Made by a program: the position numbers and the translations under genes. From positions 1-64,000 of the forward strand of contig NZ_MZGT01000004.1 of the NCBI RefSeq assembly GCF_002029255.1: DNA of 64,000 bases, read 5' to 3'. Position 1 is the stretch's first letter. Every line of letters begins with the position of its first letter. This document shows, one piece after another, positions 56,732 to 64,000 of the stretch. The stretch is from Clostridium chromiireducens (GTDB lineage: Bacteria > Bacillota > Clostridia > Clostridiales > Clostridiaceae). Below the pieces are notes generated by a model, which was not told the DNA's origin, searched no databases, and saw nothing but the letters and a program-made list of their open reading frames with translations.

Positions 56732-58153
56732 ATGAGAAAAACTAAAATGATTTGTACTATTGGCCCAGCAAGTGAGGATATGGAAATATTAGAAAAGGTT
56801 ATGCTTGCAGGCATGAATGCATCAAGACATAATTTTTCACATGGTGATCACGAAGAACATAAAGGAAGAATCTTAAAGGTTAGAGAAATAGCTAAGAAAC
56901 TTAACAGAGAAATAGCTGTTATTCTTGATACTAAAGGACCAGAAATAAGAACTGGTAAATTTGAACCAAATAAAGTTGAATTAACTAAAGGTACAGAATT
57001 TACAGTATATGCTGGTGACATGTCAGTAATTGGTGACACTACTAAGTGTGCAGTTACTTACGAAGGATTAGCAAACGACGTTAAACCAGGAAATACTATC
57101 TTGATAGATGATGGTTTAGTAGGATTAACTGTTAAATCAGTTGAAGGAAATGCTGTAAAGTGTGAAGTTCAAAATACTGGATTAGTTGGAACTCATAAAG
57201 GTGTTAATGTACCTGGAGTATCAATTAAATTACCAGCACTTACTGAAAAAGATAAATCAGATTTAATCTTTGGTTGTGAAATGGGCGTAAATATGATTGC
57301 TGCTTCATTCATAAGAAAAGCATCTGACGTAGAAACTATCAGAAACATACTTAACGAAAATGGTGGAGAAAGAATACTAATCTGTTCAAAGATCGAAAAT
57401 CAAGAAGGTGTTGATAATATCGATTCAATCTTAGAAGTTTCTGATCTTATAATGGTAGCTAGAGGAGACCTTGGTGTTGAAATTCCAATAGAACAAGTTC
57501 CTGCAGTTCAAAAAATGATTATTCAAAAATGTAACGCTGTTGGAAAGCCAGTTGTAACTGCAACTCAAATGTTAGATTCTATGATGAGAAATCCAAGACC
57601 AACAAGAGCAGAAGTTTCAGACGTTGCTAATGCTATCTTAGATGGTACAGATGCAATCATGTTATCTGGTGAAAGTGCTAATGGAGATTACCCAATAGAA
57701 GCAGTTGCTACTATGGCTAAGATTGCTGAAGAGACTGAAAAGCAATTAACTTACAAAGTTGCAGTTTCTCAAGCTAAATCACATGTACCAGCAATTTCAG
57801 GAGTTATTTCAAGAGCAGCTAGTAACGCGGCTAATGAATTAGGTGCAGCAGCTGTAATATCTTCAACTCAAACAGGAGCTACTGCAAAGAGAATATCTCA
57901 ATGTAGACCAGAATGTCCAATTATAGCTATTACTTCTGATGTAATTGTTGCTAGACAATTAGCATTCTCATGGGGTGTATATCCAATAGTTGCAGATAAA
58001 ATGGCGTCAACTGATGAAATGTTAGAAAAATCAGTTGAAATTGCAAAGGAATATAAATATGTTCAATCAGGAGATACAGTTATATTAGCAGCTGGAGTAC
58101 CTGTAGACCAAGTTGGAGCAACTAACCTTTTAAAGGTAAGTGTTGTTAAATAG
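56732..58153 (+). CDS. pyk: Pyruvate kinase
   Basis: 473 residues. Last ATP-forming step of glycolysis. N-terminal RKTKMICTIGPAS, MNASRHNFSHG, LDTKGPEIRTG, MVARGDLGVEIP, and the signature TATQMLDSMMRNPRPTRAE. A normal C-terminal regulatory domain is present, without the extra PEP-utiliser-like domain of Bacillus Pyk. Codon use favours A/T but with many optimal codons, as expected of a highly expressed gene. GAGGAGTG selects the ATG at 56732 rather than upstream starts inside the hairpin. Confidence 0.97.
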   Translation: MRKTKMICTIGPASEDMEILEKVMLAGMNASRHNFSHGDHEEHKGRILKVREIAKKLNREIAVILDTKGPEIRTGKFEPNKVELTKGTEFTVYAGDMSVIGDTTKCAVTYEGLANDVKPGNTILIDDGLVGLTVKSVEGNAVKCEVQNTGLVGTHKGVNVPGVSIKLPALTEKDKSDLIFGCEMGVNMIAASFIRKASDVETIRNILNENGGERILICSKIENQEGVDNIDSILEVSDLIMVARGDLGVEIPIEQVPAVQKMIIQKCNAVGKPVVTATQMLDSMMRNPRPTRAEVSDVANAILDGTDAIMLSGESANGDYPIEAVATMAKIAEETEKQLTYKVAVSQAKSHVPAISGVISRAASNAANELGAAAVISSTQTGATAKRISQCRPECPIIAITSDVIVARQLAFSWGVYPIVADKMASTDEMLEKSVEIAKEYKYVQSGDTVILAAGVPVDQVGATNLLKVSVVK

Positions 58154-58231
58154 TATTTAAAACATTAAGTGAATCTTGATTCAGTTTAACTGGATCAATT
58201 GAACATATCTAGTGAATGATTTTTTATACAT

Positions 58232-58268
58232 AGAGGCTTTAGTAATTTTTACTAAAGCCTCTTTTTAT
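58232..58268 (+). terminator. Terminator after pyk
   Basis: AGAGGCTTTAGTAA / TTACTAAAGCCTCT, a perfect 14-bp stem with a 3-base loop, followed by TTTTT. Confidence 0.93.
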
Positions 58269-58350
58269 ATATATTAATAGTTAAGTATGAAAGAATAATT
58301 TATAACTTTAAATATAATTAGCAGGGTTAGATAAAAAAGTTTACAAAAAA

Positions 58351-58480
58351 TTAACATTTGGTCATATAGTATTTAATATATAATGTATATTATTGCTCAT
58401 AAAGAGAAATAATAATTTATGATTATGGAATTAAATGGCAACTGATTCTGTATTAGCACCGAAAGGTGCTCTTTTTTTGT
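58351..58480 (+). ncRNA. Candidate small RNA unit between pyk and rlmD
   Basis: TTAACA (58351-58356), 17 bases, TAATAT (58374-58379) predict a start near 58386. AGCACC-GAAA-GGTGCT (58455-58470), followed by CTTTTTTT, ends it after about 95 bases. No reading frame with a ribosome site lies inside. It is separated from pyk by a strong terminator and from rlmD by 200 bases, so an independent small RNA is the simplest reading. Confidence 0.45.
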
Positions 58481-58684
58481 TAAAAATGGTTAATCATGAT
58501 GCAAGTATCAGAACGAGCATATATCTTTAGATTTAATAGTGTATATATTAAAGTCCGATGTGTTATAATTTTGTTGGTATGAGATGATTTAATACAAATT
58601 ATTAATATCATAAAGTTCATTTGTGTAAAGAGAATTGCAAGTTTATTTTTATAGAAAATAGAAGATTAGTTAGGGTGTGTTTAA

Positions 58685-60052
58685 GTGTTAGAAAAGAATA
58701 AAGAATATATTGTTAAGATTGATTCTCTCGGATATGAAGGAGAGGGGGTTGCCAAAATAGATAGATACCCAATTTTTATACCAGGAGCATTAAAGGATGA
58801 AACAGTAAAGATAGAAATAATAAAGAGTAAGAAAAATTATGCTTTCGGAAGGCTTCTAGAAATAATAGAAAAGTCTAATGAGAGAACATCTGCCGAGTGT
58901 ACTAATTATGAAAAGTGCGGAGGCTGTACATTAATGCATTCAAATTATGATGGACAATTAGAGTTTAAATATAATAGAGTAAAAGACTGCATTGAAAGAA
59001 TAGGAGGATTAAGTGGAGAAATAGTTAAATATCCTATAGGTATGAAGATTCCATTTAGATACAGAAATAAAGGAATATATTCCATTGGTTTAATAGATAA
59101 TGAACTTTCAATAGGTTTTTTTAGTGAGAAGACTCATGAGATAATTAATATGAATAGTTGTTTAATTCAAGATGAAGATAGTGATAAGATTATAGAAATA
59201 ATAAGGAAATGGATGAGAAAATACTCAATTATTCCAGCTAAAAAGGATGGTTCATTATATGAGCAGGGTCTAATTAGAAATGTAATGATTAGAAAAGGTT
59301 TTAAAACTAATGAGGTTATGATTGTATTAGTCACTTTAAATAAAGAAATTCCTTATAAAGAAGAATTGATAAATGACTTAAGAAATAACTTTGAAAATTT
59401 AAAGAGTATAGTTCAAAATATAAACCCTAAGGATACTAGCTTAGTACTTGGAGATAAAAGTATTACATTATGGGGGCAAGATTATATATCTGATTATATT
59501 GGACAATATAAATTTAATATTTCACCGCTATCTTTTTTTCAAGTAAATCCAATTCAAACAGAAATTCTTTATAGTAAAGCGCTAGAATATGCAAATTTAA
59601 GTGGCAATGAAATTGTTTTTGATGCTTATTGCGGTACAGGTACAATAACACTATTTTTATCTCAGAAAGCGAAAAAAGTATTTGGTGTGGAAATAGTAGA
59701 GCAAGCTATAGAAAATGCAGTGATTAATGCTAAGATCAATGAAATAACTAATTCAGAATTTTATGTAGGGAAATCTGAGGAGGTAATTCCTCAATTAATA
59801 AAAGAAGGAATAAAGCCGCAGGTAGTTGTTGTGGATCCACCACGAAAGGGCTGTGATACAAGGCTGTTAGATGCAATAGGAGAAGCAAAGCCAGAAAGAG
59901 TTGTATATGTATCTTGTGATCCAGGAACATTGGCGAGAGATTTGAAGTATTTAGAAGGTGTTGGATATAAAACGGTGGAAGTTCAGCCAGTAGATATGTT
60001 CCCAATGACAAAACATGTGGAGACAGTAGTATTGTTAGTTAAGCAATTGTAG
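58685..60052 (+). CDS. rlmD: 23S rRNA (uracil-5-)-methyltransferase, RlmD/RumA family
   Basis: 455 residues. An N-terminal TRAM domain (about 1-62) precedes an Fe-S cluster region with Cys72, 78, 81 and a later Cys near 157. The class I SAM domain has [24 protein letters not shown], and the catalytic Cys in [14 protein letters not shown]. It makes 5-methyluridine in 23S rRNA; Firmicute paralogues may modify U747 and/or U1939, so the exact site is not decided. It starts on GTG with AGGGTG upstream. Confidence 0.93.
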   Translation: MLEKNKEYIVKIDSLGYEGEGVAKIDRYPIFIPGALKDETVKIEIIKSKKNYAFGRLLEIIEKSNERTSAECTNYEKCGGCTLMHSNYDGQLEFKYNRVKDCIERIGGLSGEIVKYPIGMKIPFRYRNKGIYSIGLIDNELSIGFFSEKTHEIINMNSCLIQDEDSDKIIEIIRKWMRKYSIIPAKKDGSLYEQGLIRNVMIRKGFKTNEVMIVLVTLNKEIPYKEELINDLRNNFENLKSIVQNINPKDTSLVLGDKSITLWGQDYISDYIGQYKFNISPLSFFQVNPIQTEILYSKALEYANLSGNEIVFDAYCGTGTITLFLSQKAKKVFGVEIVEQAIENAVINAKINEITNSEFYVGKSEEVIPQLIKEGIKPQVVVVDPPRKGCDTRLLDAIGEAKPERVVYVSCDPGTLARDLKYLEGVGYKTVEVQPVDMFPMTKHVETVVLLVKQL

Positions 60053-60059
60053 CCACCCC

Positions 60060-60399
60060 ATAAACCTTGCCGACTATGATAAACCTTGACGAAAACATGA
60101 TAGGGATAAGGGATGAAAGGAATTGAAGGGAGTAATGATATAAGGGAAAAGTTAGTGATTTTTAAGAGAAAAACCTTAACCCTAACCTCGTGCAGAATGG
60201 CGGAATGAAAGGGATTTAAAAGGATTAAGGAATGATAATATTAATGTAAAACTTAATATCTATTGTTCCTTTTTTCTTTTAAATATAATCCTTAACCCTA
60301 ATAAAGTCGTCAGACTTTCGTGTCTTTCCGATTAAATATTGACCATGAAAGAGGTATTAAATACGACCGTCCTTGACGCTATTATCTCGGCAAGGTTTA
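60060..60399. repeat. MITE-like noncoding element with 12-bp terminal inverted repeats
   Basis: TAAACCTTGCCG at 60061-60072 and CGGCAAGGTTTA at 60388-60399 are exact complements at the edges of a 339-bp noncoding stretch that begins just after the rlmD stop. ATAAACCTTGnCGA is repeated at 60060 and 60079, and CCTTGACG recurs at 60371. CCTTAACCCTAA occurs at 60175 and 60290. The interior contains AAAGTC-GTCA-GACTTT and a long imperfect stem. The GGGAT/AAGGG-rich composition differs from the neighbours. Beyond it (60400-60662) nothing is recognised. Confidence 0.6.
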
Positions 60400-60662
60400 A
60401 GGAAATGAAAGAAGGAATGCTGGTTTGAAGGGGATTTTTATAATTATTTTATGTGATGTTTTCGGAAAAATTTATTTGAATTCTAATAAAGTATAATGAA
60501 AAAATGGAGTCAAATATAAATTGAAAACTAAGTATTGGAAGATAAAATTATGCATTCGTGTATATTAAGTACAAATAATTGTAAATTGTGTTAAAATTTT
60601 AATTAATTATTTCAGAGAAATAGACAGAGTTAAAATGAAGAATTTTAAAAAGAGGAGATATT

Positions 60663-61229
60663 GTGAGAAAAAGATATTTAGTTATATTAGTGATTGTTCT
60701 AATACTAAGTTTTGCCGGTTGTAGTAAGTCAAGCACAAATATTAAGACGTATCTTAATAGCGGGGCTAAGATTGATACGTATGCGAAAGACTGTATGCCT
60801 GCTATTGATGATTTACCTAAATATCGGGATATATCATACAAATACAATTATGTATCAACAATAATGTTTGAGACAGAAACAATTACTCTTAATATTAGCT
60901 ATGATGAAGAAACATATGAGAATGAAAAGAAGAAATTAACAGAAAAATATAAATTTTTAAATCAAAAATTTGTTTCTAACTTTGATGAAAGTAAATATTA
61001 TATTCCTGAATATGAATTTTCAATGAATAGTTATAATTTTAAAGTTGTAGATCAAAATGGAGATTATAAAGCGGAGTATCCAAAATCATTTTGTATTATT
61101 GGAACATCTGATGAGAAAAAGAGTGTAGCATATTTATATTTCTATGATTTTGATTTAGATTATATAGAGGAATATGGAGATAACCCTATGGCTAACTTTG
61201 TGCAGAAGTATTTTAAATATGATTTTTAG
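60663..61229 (+). CDS. Predicted lipoprotein of unknown function
   Basis: 188 residues. A type II signal peptide of about 19 residues has lipobox LSFAGC, so the mature Cys is about residue 20. The mature part has many Tyr and acidic residues (YEFSMNSYNFKVVDQNGDYKAEYP; C-terminal YFYDFDLDYIEEYGD) and no motif I recognise. It starts on GTG with AAGAGGAGA upstream. It lies in the accessory stretch between the MITE-like element and the IS remnant. Confidence 0.75.
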   Translation: MRKRYLVILVIVLILSFAGCSKSSTNIKTYLNSGAKIDTYAKDCMPAIDDLPKYRDISYKYNYVSTIMFETETITLNISYDEETYENEKKKLTEKYKFLNQKFVSNFDESKYYIPEYEFSMNSYNFKVVDQNGDYKAEYPKSFCIIGTSDEKKSVAYLYFYDFDLDYIEEYGDNPMANFVQKYFKYDF

Positions 61230-61340
61230 AAATATGGATATTAACGTGAGAGATAATTGGCTATCATATTTTATATGTGCAGTAGTAAGAAAAAGTGTAA
61301 TGAATAGTTTTAGTAAAATATAAAGGAATTGAGGGTGACT

Positions 61341-61427
61341 ATGAATTATTTTATATCTTTTTTGGTTTTAATAGTAGTTTGTAGGGTATTTATATGGTTA
61401 ACTGAAAAAACTAATTTTGATCTATAA
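61341..61427 (+). CDS. Small membrane peptide, 3' end formed by the IS
   Basis: 28 codons, mostly one hydrophobic helix (MNYFISFLVLIVVCRVFIW) followed by LTEKTNFDL. GAGGGTGACT lies just before the ATG. Its last codons and stop lie inside the left end of the insertion sequence, so this may be the start of a longer gene broken by insertion. Too short to be sure it is translated. Confidence 0.35.
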   Translation: MNYFISFLVLIVVCRVFIWLTEKTNFDL

Positions 61428-62548
61428 TAGTGCATTTTTACTTGAATAATTTTACAGTTGAATAAAAAACAGATTCTTAGGCTATTTTTAATGACGCAAA
61501 AATTTCTTCTATCGGCCTACCGCTCGCGGTAGCTTTGTAAATATATATTACTTTGGATTTTTCTAAATCTTTCTTAGCAGCTTTATATCCAGTATTAAAG
61601 TGATGAGAATCATTGCAATATATTTTGCAATAAGTATAGTTTGCTAACATTATTATTAGATACCTACTGATACTTTTCTCACTTCTTACTTGATATCCAT
61701 CTAATCCTAAGTAAGTTTTGCAATCTCTAAAAAATGGTTCAATTGCCCAGCGGTCGGTATATTTAGTTAGAAAATCTAACGGTGCTAATGATTTCTCTAA
61801 GGAAATAAAAGTTTTTAATGCTCCATCTTTTTGAAAAGCATCTTTAGGATAGCTTAAAACTATAGAAACATTCTTTCTATCTTTTAAGTTGCCAACATAA
61901 TTGTAAATATAGTATTGCTTACTTTTGACGGTGACAAGGTCGAAGTCTTCAATATTTAATAATGTAGCAAACTTATGAAGTTTTATTCCTAGTCTTTCAT
62001 GGCCTTGTGGAAAAATAACTCTATTAGTTTTTAAAGCACCAATATAACTATAGCCAGCTTTTTCAGAAGCATTAAAAATATCCTTACAGCTATACCAACT
62101 ATCAGCTAACACATAACCTTTATTTTCAGGCTTTGGAAGTGTTGCAATTAATTTTTGAGTCAATTCTATTTTACTCATAGATTCTTTATCATAGATATCA
62201 ATTGAGTATGGTATAACTAATCCGTCACACGATAGTAAAGAAACTTACTATTTGATGAACATATACATTCTTACTTTTTAAGTGAGAATTATGAAATGAA
62301 CACTTTTCAATTGGATTTTAGCCTTTGACGAGGGCTTTGTCTTTTCAGAAATAGTGTCATCAATAATAAAGTATATTGGTTGTCTTGATTCTCTTGATTC
62401 TCTTGATTCAGCTCAGATCAGTTCTATAATACACGATTTTAATGCTCTTTCTAAAAGTTTTTCATCATTATAACAAGGATTTATCGTAAATGTTTTTTTA
62501 TTTTATTCAGTTGTAAAATTATTCAAGCATTTTTGCACTATTATAGAT
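61420..62548 (-). mobile_element. Degenerate IS4-superfamily insertion sequence
   Basis: About 1129 bp bounded by roughly 48-bp imperfect terminal inverted repeats. The left end starts ATCTATAATAGTGCA. The reverse complement of the right end also starts ATCTATAATAGTGCA, and the homology continues through CTTGAATAATTTTACA to GAATAAAA. It contains one broken transposase. No clear target duplication could be identified, though AATTTTGAT occurs just outside both ends. Shorter than intact relatives, so part of the transposase N-terminus seems deleted. Confidence 0.85.
61477..62515 (-). pseudogene. Transposase pseudogene (IS4 superfamily, DDE)
   Basis: The intact C-terminal part (233 residues, 61477-62178) has VLADSWYSCKDIF and the IS4 signature YTDRWAIEPFFRDCK, which fits Y-x2-R-x3-E-x6-K. 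Upstream on the minus strand coding continues through YFIIDDTISEKTKPSSKAK, NPIEKCSFHNSHLK and LLSCDGLVIPYSIDIYDKES. These pieces are in different frames: frameshifts lie near 62330 and 62245 and a TGA near 62420. A 9-bp unit (TCTTGATTC) is tandemly triplicated at 62383-62409. The N-terminal domain is mostly missing. Inactive. Confidence 0.88.
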
Positions 62549-62626
62549 AATAAGAATAATTTTGATAAATGTGCTATAATTGGATTTATGTGGATGAATT
62601 ATATAAATGAAAGTGAGAGGTACGAA

Positions 62627-63145
62627 ATGAAAAATGTAAAATTAAAAAAAGTAATCACAAGTTTATTACTAGTAGTTTCAGTATTAGCACTAAATCCAAT
62701 ACGATCAAGTGCTGAATGGAAGCAGGATTCTAATGGCTGGCAGAATACAGAAGGTAATTCAAAGTCAGTAGGATGGAAGAGCATTGATGGAAAGCGGTAT
62801 TATTTTGATAACAATGGATACATGAAAACAGGATGGATACAGTACAATAGTAAGTGGTATTATCTAGATTTACATGGAATAATGCAAACTGGGTGGATAC
62901 AAGTTGGAGGTGAGTGGTATTACTTTAATATAGATGGAGATATGAAGTCACGTGAGTGGCTTTACAGTAATGGAAACTGGTACTATTTAAATCATACAGG
63001 GGACATGAGACATGGATGGCTTTATGTAGAAAGGGATAATAAGTACTATTATTTTAATGAAGATGGGACAATGAGGACAACTTCTATAACACTTGATGGC
63101 GATACATATAATTTTAATGAGGATGGTTCAGCCAATTTGAAGTAA
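62627..63145 (+). CDS. Secreted choline-binding-type cell-wall repeat protein
   Basis: 172 residues. A signal peptide (about 1-29) is followed by six to seven cell-wall-binding repeats of about 20 residues with the pattern GW-x-YYF/YYL-x-G-x-M (KTGWIQYNSKWYYLDLHG, QTGWIQVGGEWYYFNIDG and so on). No catalytic domain follows, so it is a short wall-binding protein or the remainder of a larger one. GTGAGAGG selects the ATG at 62627. Promoter-like sequence lies near the IS right end. Terminator at 63192-63219. Confidence 0.85.
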   Translation: MKNVKLKKVITSLLLVVSVLALNPIRSSAEWKQDSNGWQNTEGNSKSVGWKSIDGKRYYFDNNGYMKTGWIQYNSKWYYLDLHGIMQTGWIQVGGEWYYFNIDGDMKSREWLYSNGNWYYLNHTGDMRHGWLYVERDNKYYYFNEDGTMRTTSITLDGDTYNFNEDGSANLK

Positions 63146-63191
63146 AGTATTAATACTATTATATGTAACGTATATATAAAATAATAATTTT

Positions 63192-63219
63192 AATCCCCCC
63201 ATATTTAAGGGGATTTTTT
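63192..63219 (+). terminator. Terminator after the repeat protein gene
   Basis: AATCCCC / GGGGATT stem with a 10-base loop, followed by TTTTT. Confidence 0.8.
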
Positions 63220-63275
63220 ATTGAATTGATTGACACCACAGTCCACTATTTTAGACACAAATTCTTCCCTAAATG

Positions 63276-63313
63276 AAAAAACACATTATTCTAAATGAAT
63301 GATGTGTTTTTTT
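63276..63313. terminator. Bidirectional hairpin in the accessory region
   Basis: AAAAAACACATTATTC pairs with GAATGATGTGTTTTTT (one mismatch) around a 5-base loop and has A/T runs on both sides. Confidence 0.7.
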
Positions 63314-63359
63314 ATGCCCCAAATTATTAGCTAAGCTTTAAGAAAGGAGTGGGGAGAAT

Positions 63360-63434
63360 TTGGCACGACCAAGTAAAAGCGTTGCCGTTATGAGTAAGAA
63401 TGTTATAAAAGTAATTTCTAAAAATTCATTTTAA
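63360..63434 (+). pseudogene. Probable remnant of a phage terminase small subunit
   Basis: A 24-codon frame starting TTG after a strong AAAGGAGTGGGGAG. The product begins MARPSKSVAVMSKNVIK, which resembles the N-terminus of P27-type terminase small subunits as I recall them, then soon stops. It would be a leftover of a deleted prophage or a decoy; support is limited. Confidence 0.3.
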
Positions 63435-63451
63435 AGTTTAAATTATACAGC

Positions 63452-63682
63452 CTAAAAAGGTTTTATAGAAACTAGAACTAAAAATATACCAACGCTAATC
63501 GATAATATAGCCGAATTTTTCTTATGTAATTTAAAATAATTGAAAGCCATCAATAAATTCTGAGCACCTAAGAAAATAAACATAATAGGACTATAAATCT
63601 TATAACTGTCAGTTGTAATGCTAACTATTACAGTTAAGAGAACAATAATTGTAATAATTTTGATTTTACTATTATAATACAT
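63452..63682 (-). CDS. Small membrane protein (DUF3953-like)
   Basis: 76 residues with three hydrophobic helices (about 7-23, 28-48, 57-74) separated by a basic loop YFKLHKKN. SPIMFIFLGAQNLLMAFNYF resembles the DUF3953 family of small Bacillus/Clostridium membrane proteins, from memory. No strong ribosome site is visible before the ATG. Function unknown. Confidence 0.55.
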   Translation of the reverse strand: MYYNSKIKIITIIVLLTVIVSITTDSYKIYSPIMFIFLGAQNLLMAFNYFKLHKKNSAILSISVGIFLVLVSIKPF

Positions 63683-63829
63683 AATTTCACTTTTGAAGTT
63701 AATTGGAGTTAAGTGAGTATTGTCTCAAGTTATGGTATTTTTTACTTAATAAATATTGAATAATAACATTCAAATTAATCAAAACTACTTTTGTGAATAA
63801 TTCAATTTAATTAAAATGGAGGTAGTGAA

Positions 63830-64000
63830 ATGTTTAAGCATGAAAAACCCTTACTTAGAGAAGTTAAGGTAGAAAAACCTAACGCTCAATATGCTATATT
63901 AATGCAGGAACAACTTGGTGGTGCAAATGGTGAACTTAAAGCTGCACTTCAATATCTTTCACAAAGTTTTAGAGTAAAAGATCCTGCAATCAAAGATTTG
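63830..64000 (+). CDS. Manganese catalase, 5' part only
   Basis: The first 57 codons before the window ends. MFKHEKPLLREVKVEKPN, LMQEQLGGANGELKAALQYLSQSF and KDPAIKDL match the N-terminus of manganese-containing (di-Mn) catalases such as the spore-coat CotJC type. The first metal-ligand Glu is in NGELKAA. TGGAGGTAG precedes the ATG. It likely breaks down hydrogen peroxide, perhaps in the spore coat. Confidence 0.88.
   Translation, partial: MFKHEKPLLREVKVEKPNAQYAILMQEQLGGANGELKAALQYLSQSFRVKDPAIKDL

Noticed and set aside
60053-60662. Riboswitch or T-box for the lipoprotein gene
   Set aside because: The structured part is bounded by its own inverted ends well upstream and shows no known riboswitch or T-box consensus.
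62383-62409. Tandem 9-bp repeats considered as a CRISPR or VNTR
   Set aside because: No spacers; it is a triplet expansion inside a transposase pseudogene.

Overview
The window is low-GC Firmicute DNA and reads as a Clostridium sensu stricto chromosome, probably close to the solvent-forming C. beijerinckii / C. butyricum group. The reasons are: a thioredoxin-like 2Fe-2S ferredoxin of the C. pasteurianum type; an AbrB gene with a Spo0A box at its promoter; a transketolase split into two subunits; a GerS-type protein; and the order ftsE-ftsX-ctp-PDZ-uvrB-uvrA followed by uvrC-murB-rapZ-yvcK-whiA-dnaE-pfkA-pyk. These are inferences from the sequence; no database search was run.

Layout. 0.2-13.3 kb: scattered housekeeping genes (sirtuin, ferredoxin, an isolated 5S rRNA plus tRNA-Phe unit, uracil-DNA glycosylase, parvulin, HAD phosphatase, tRNA-Pro, NlpC/P60 hydrolase, trmN6-rsmI, abrB, a DUF1836 protein, and an XPD/DinG-type helicase with a fused nuclease-like N-terminus). 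13.7-16.9 kb: a three-gene nucleotide-sugar set (aminotransferase, acetyltransferase, UDP-sugar dehydrogenase) resembling WbpE/WbpD/WbpA. 17.3-21.6 kb: a dlt operon for D-alanylation of teichoic acid, ordered dltD-dltX-dltA-dltB-dltC. Its 46-codon dltX starts on GTG inside the end of dltD and is easily missed. 22-29.8 kb: YihY, a short SSB, acpS-nnr, a GerS/YdcC-like protein, mazEF, and split transketolase. 29.9-44.1 kb: YitT, then ftsEX, a C-terminal processing protease and a MinJ-positioned PDZ protein; then SOS-controlled uvrBA; then FHA, FtsW/RodA and a class B PBP. 44.2-58.2 kb: uvrC, murB, rapZ-yvcK-whiA, dnaE, pfkA, pyk. 58.7-64 kb: rlmD, then an accessory stretch with a MITE-like element, a lipoprotein, a decayed IS4-superfamily insertion sequence, a choline-binding-type repeat protein, a probable phage terminase remnant, and the start of a manganese catalase gene cut by the window edge.

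The cell envelope is the dominant theme: nucleotide sugar, D-alanylation, ftsEX with its likely partner hydrolases, FtsW/PBP, MurB, and YvcK/RapZ. DNA repair (uvrA, uvrB, uvrC, ung, helicase) comes second. The most unusual feature is in the spacers. Long imperfect hairpins of 90-250 bp fall into at least two sequence families: A at 4.5 and 16.9 kb, with a related one at 21.7 kb, and B just upstream of murB and pyk. Arms are conserved while the centres vary in length, which looks like a mobile or structurally selected intergenic repeat. Two short promoter-to-terminator units at 23.5 and 58.4 kb are candidate small RNAs.
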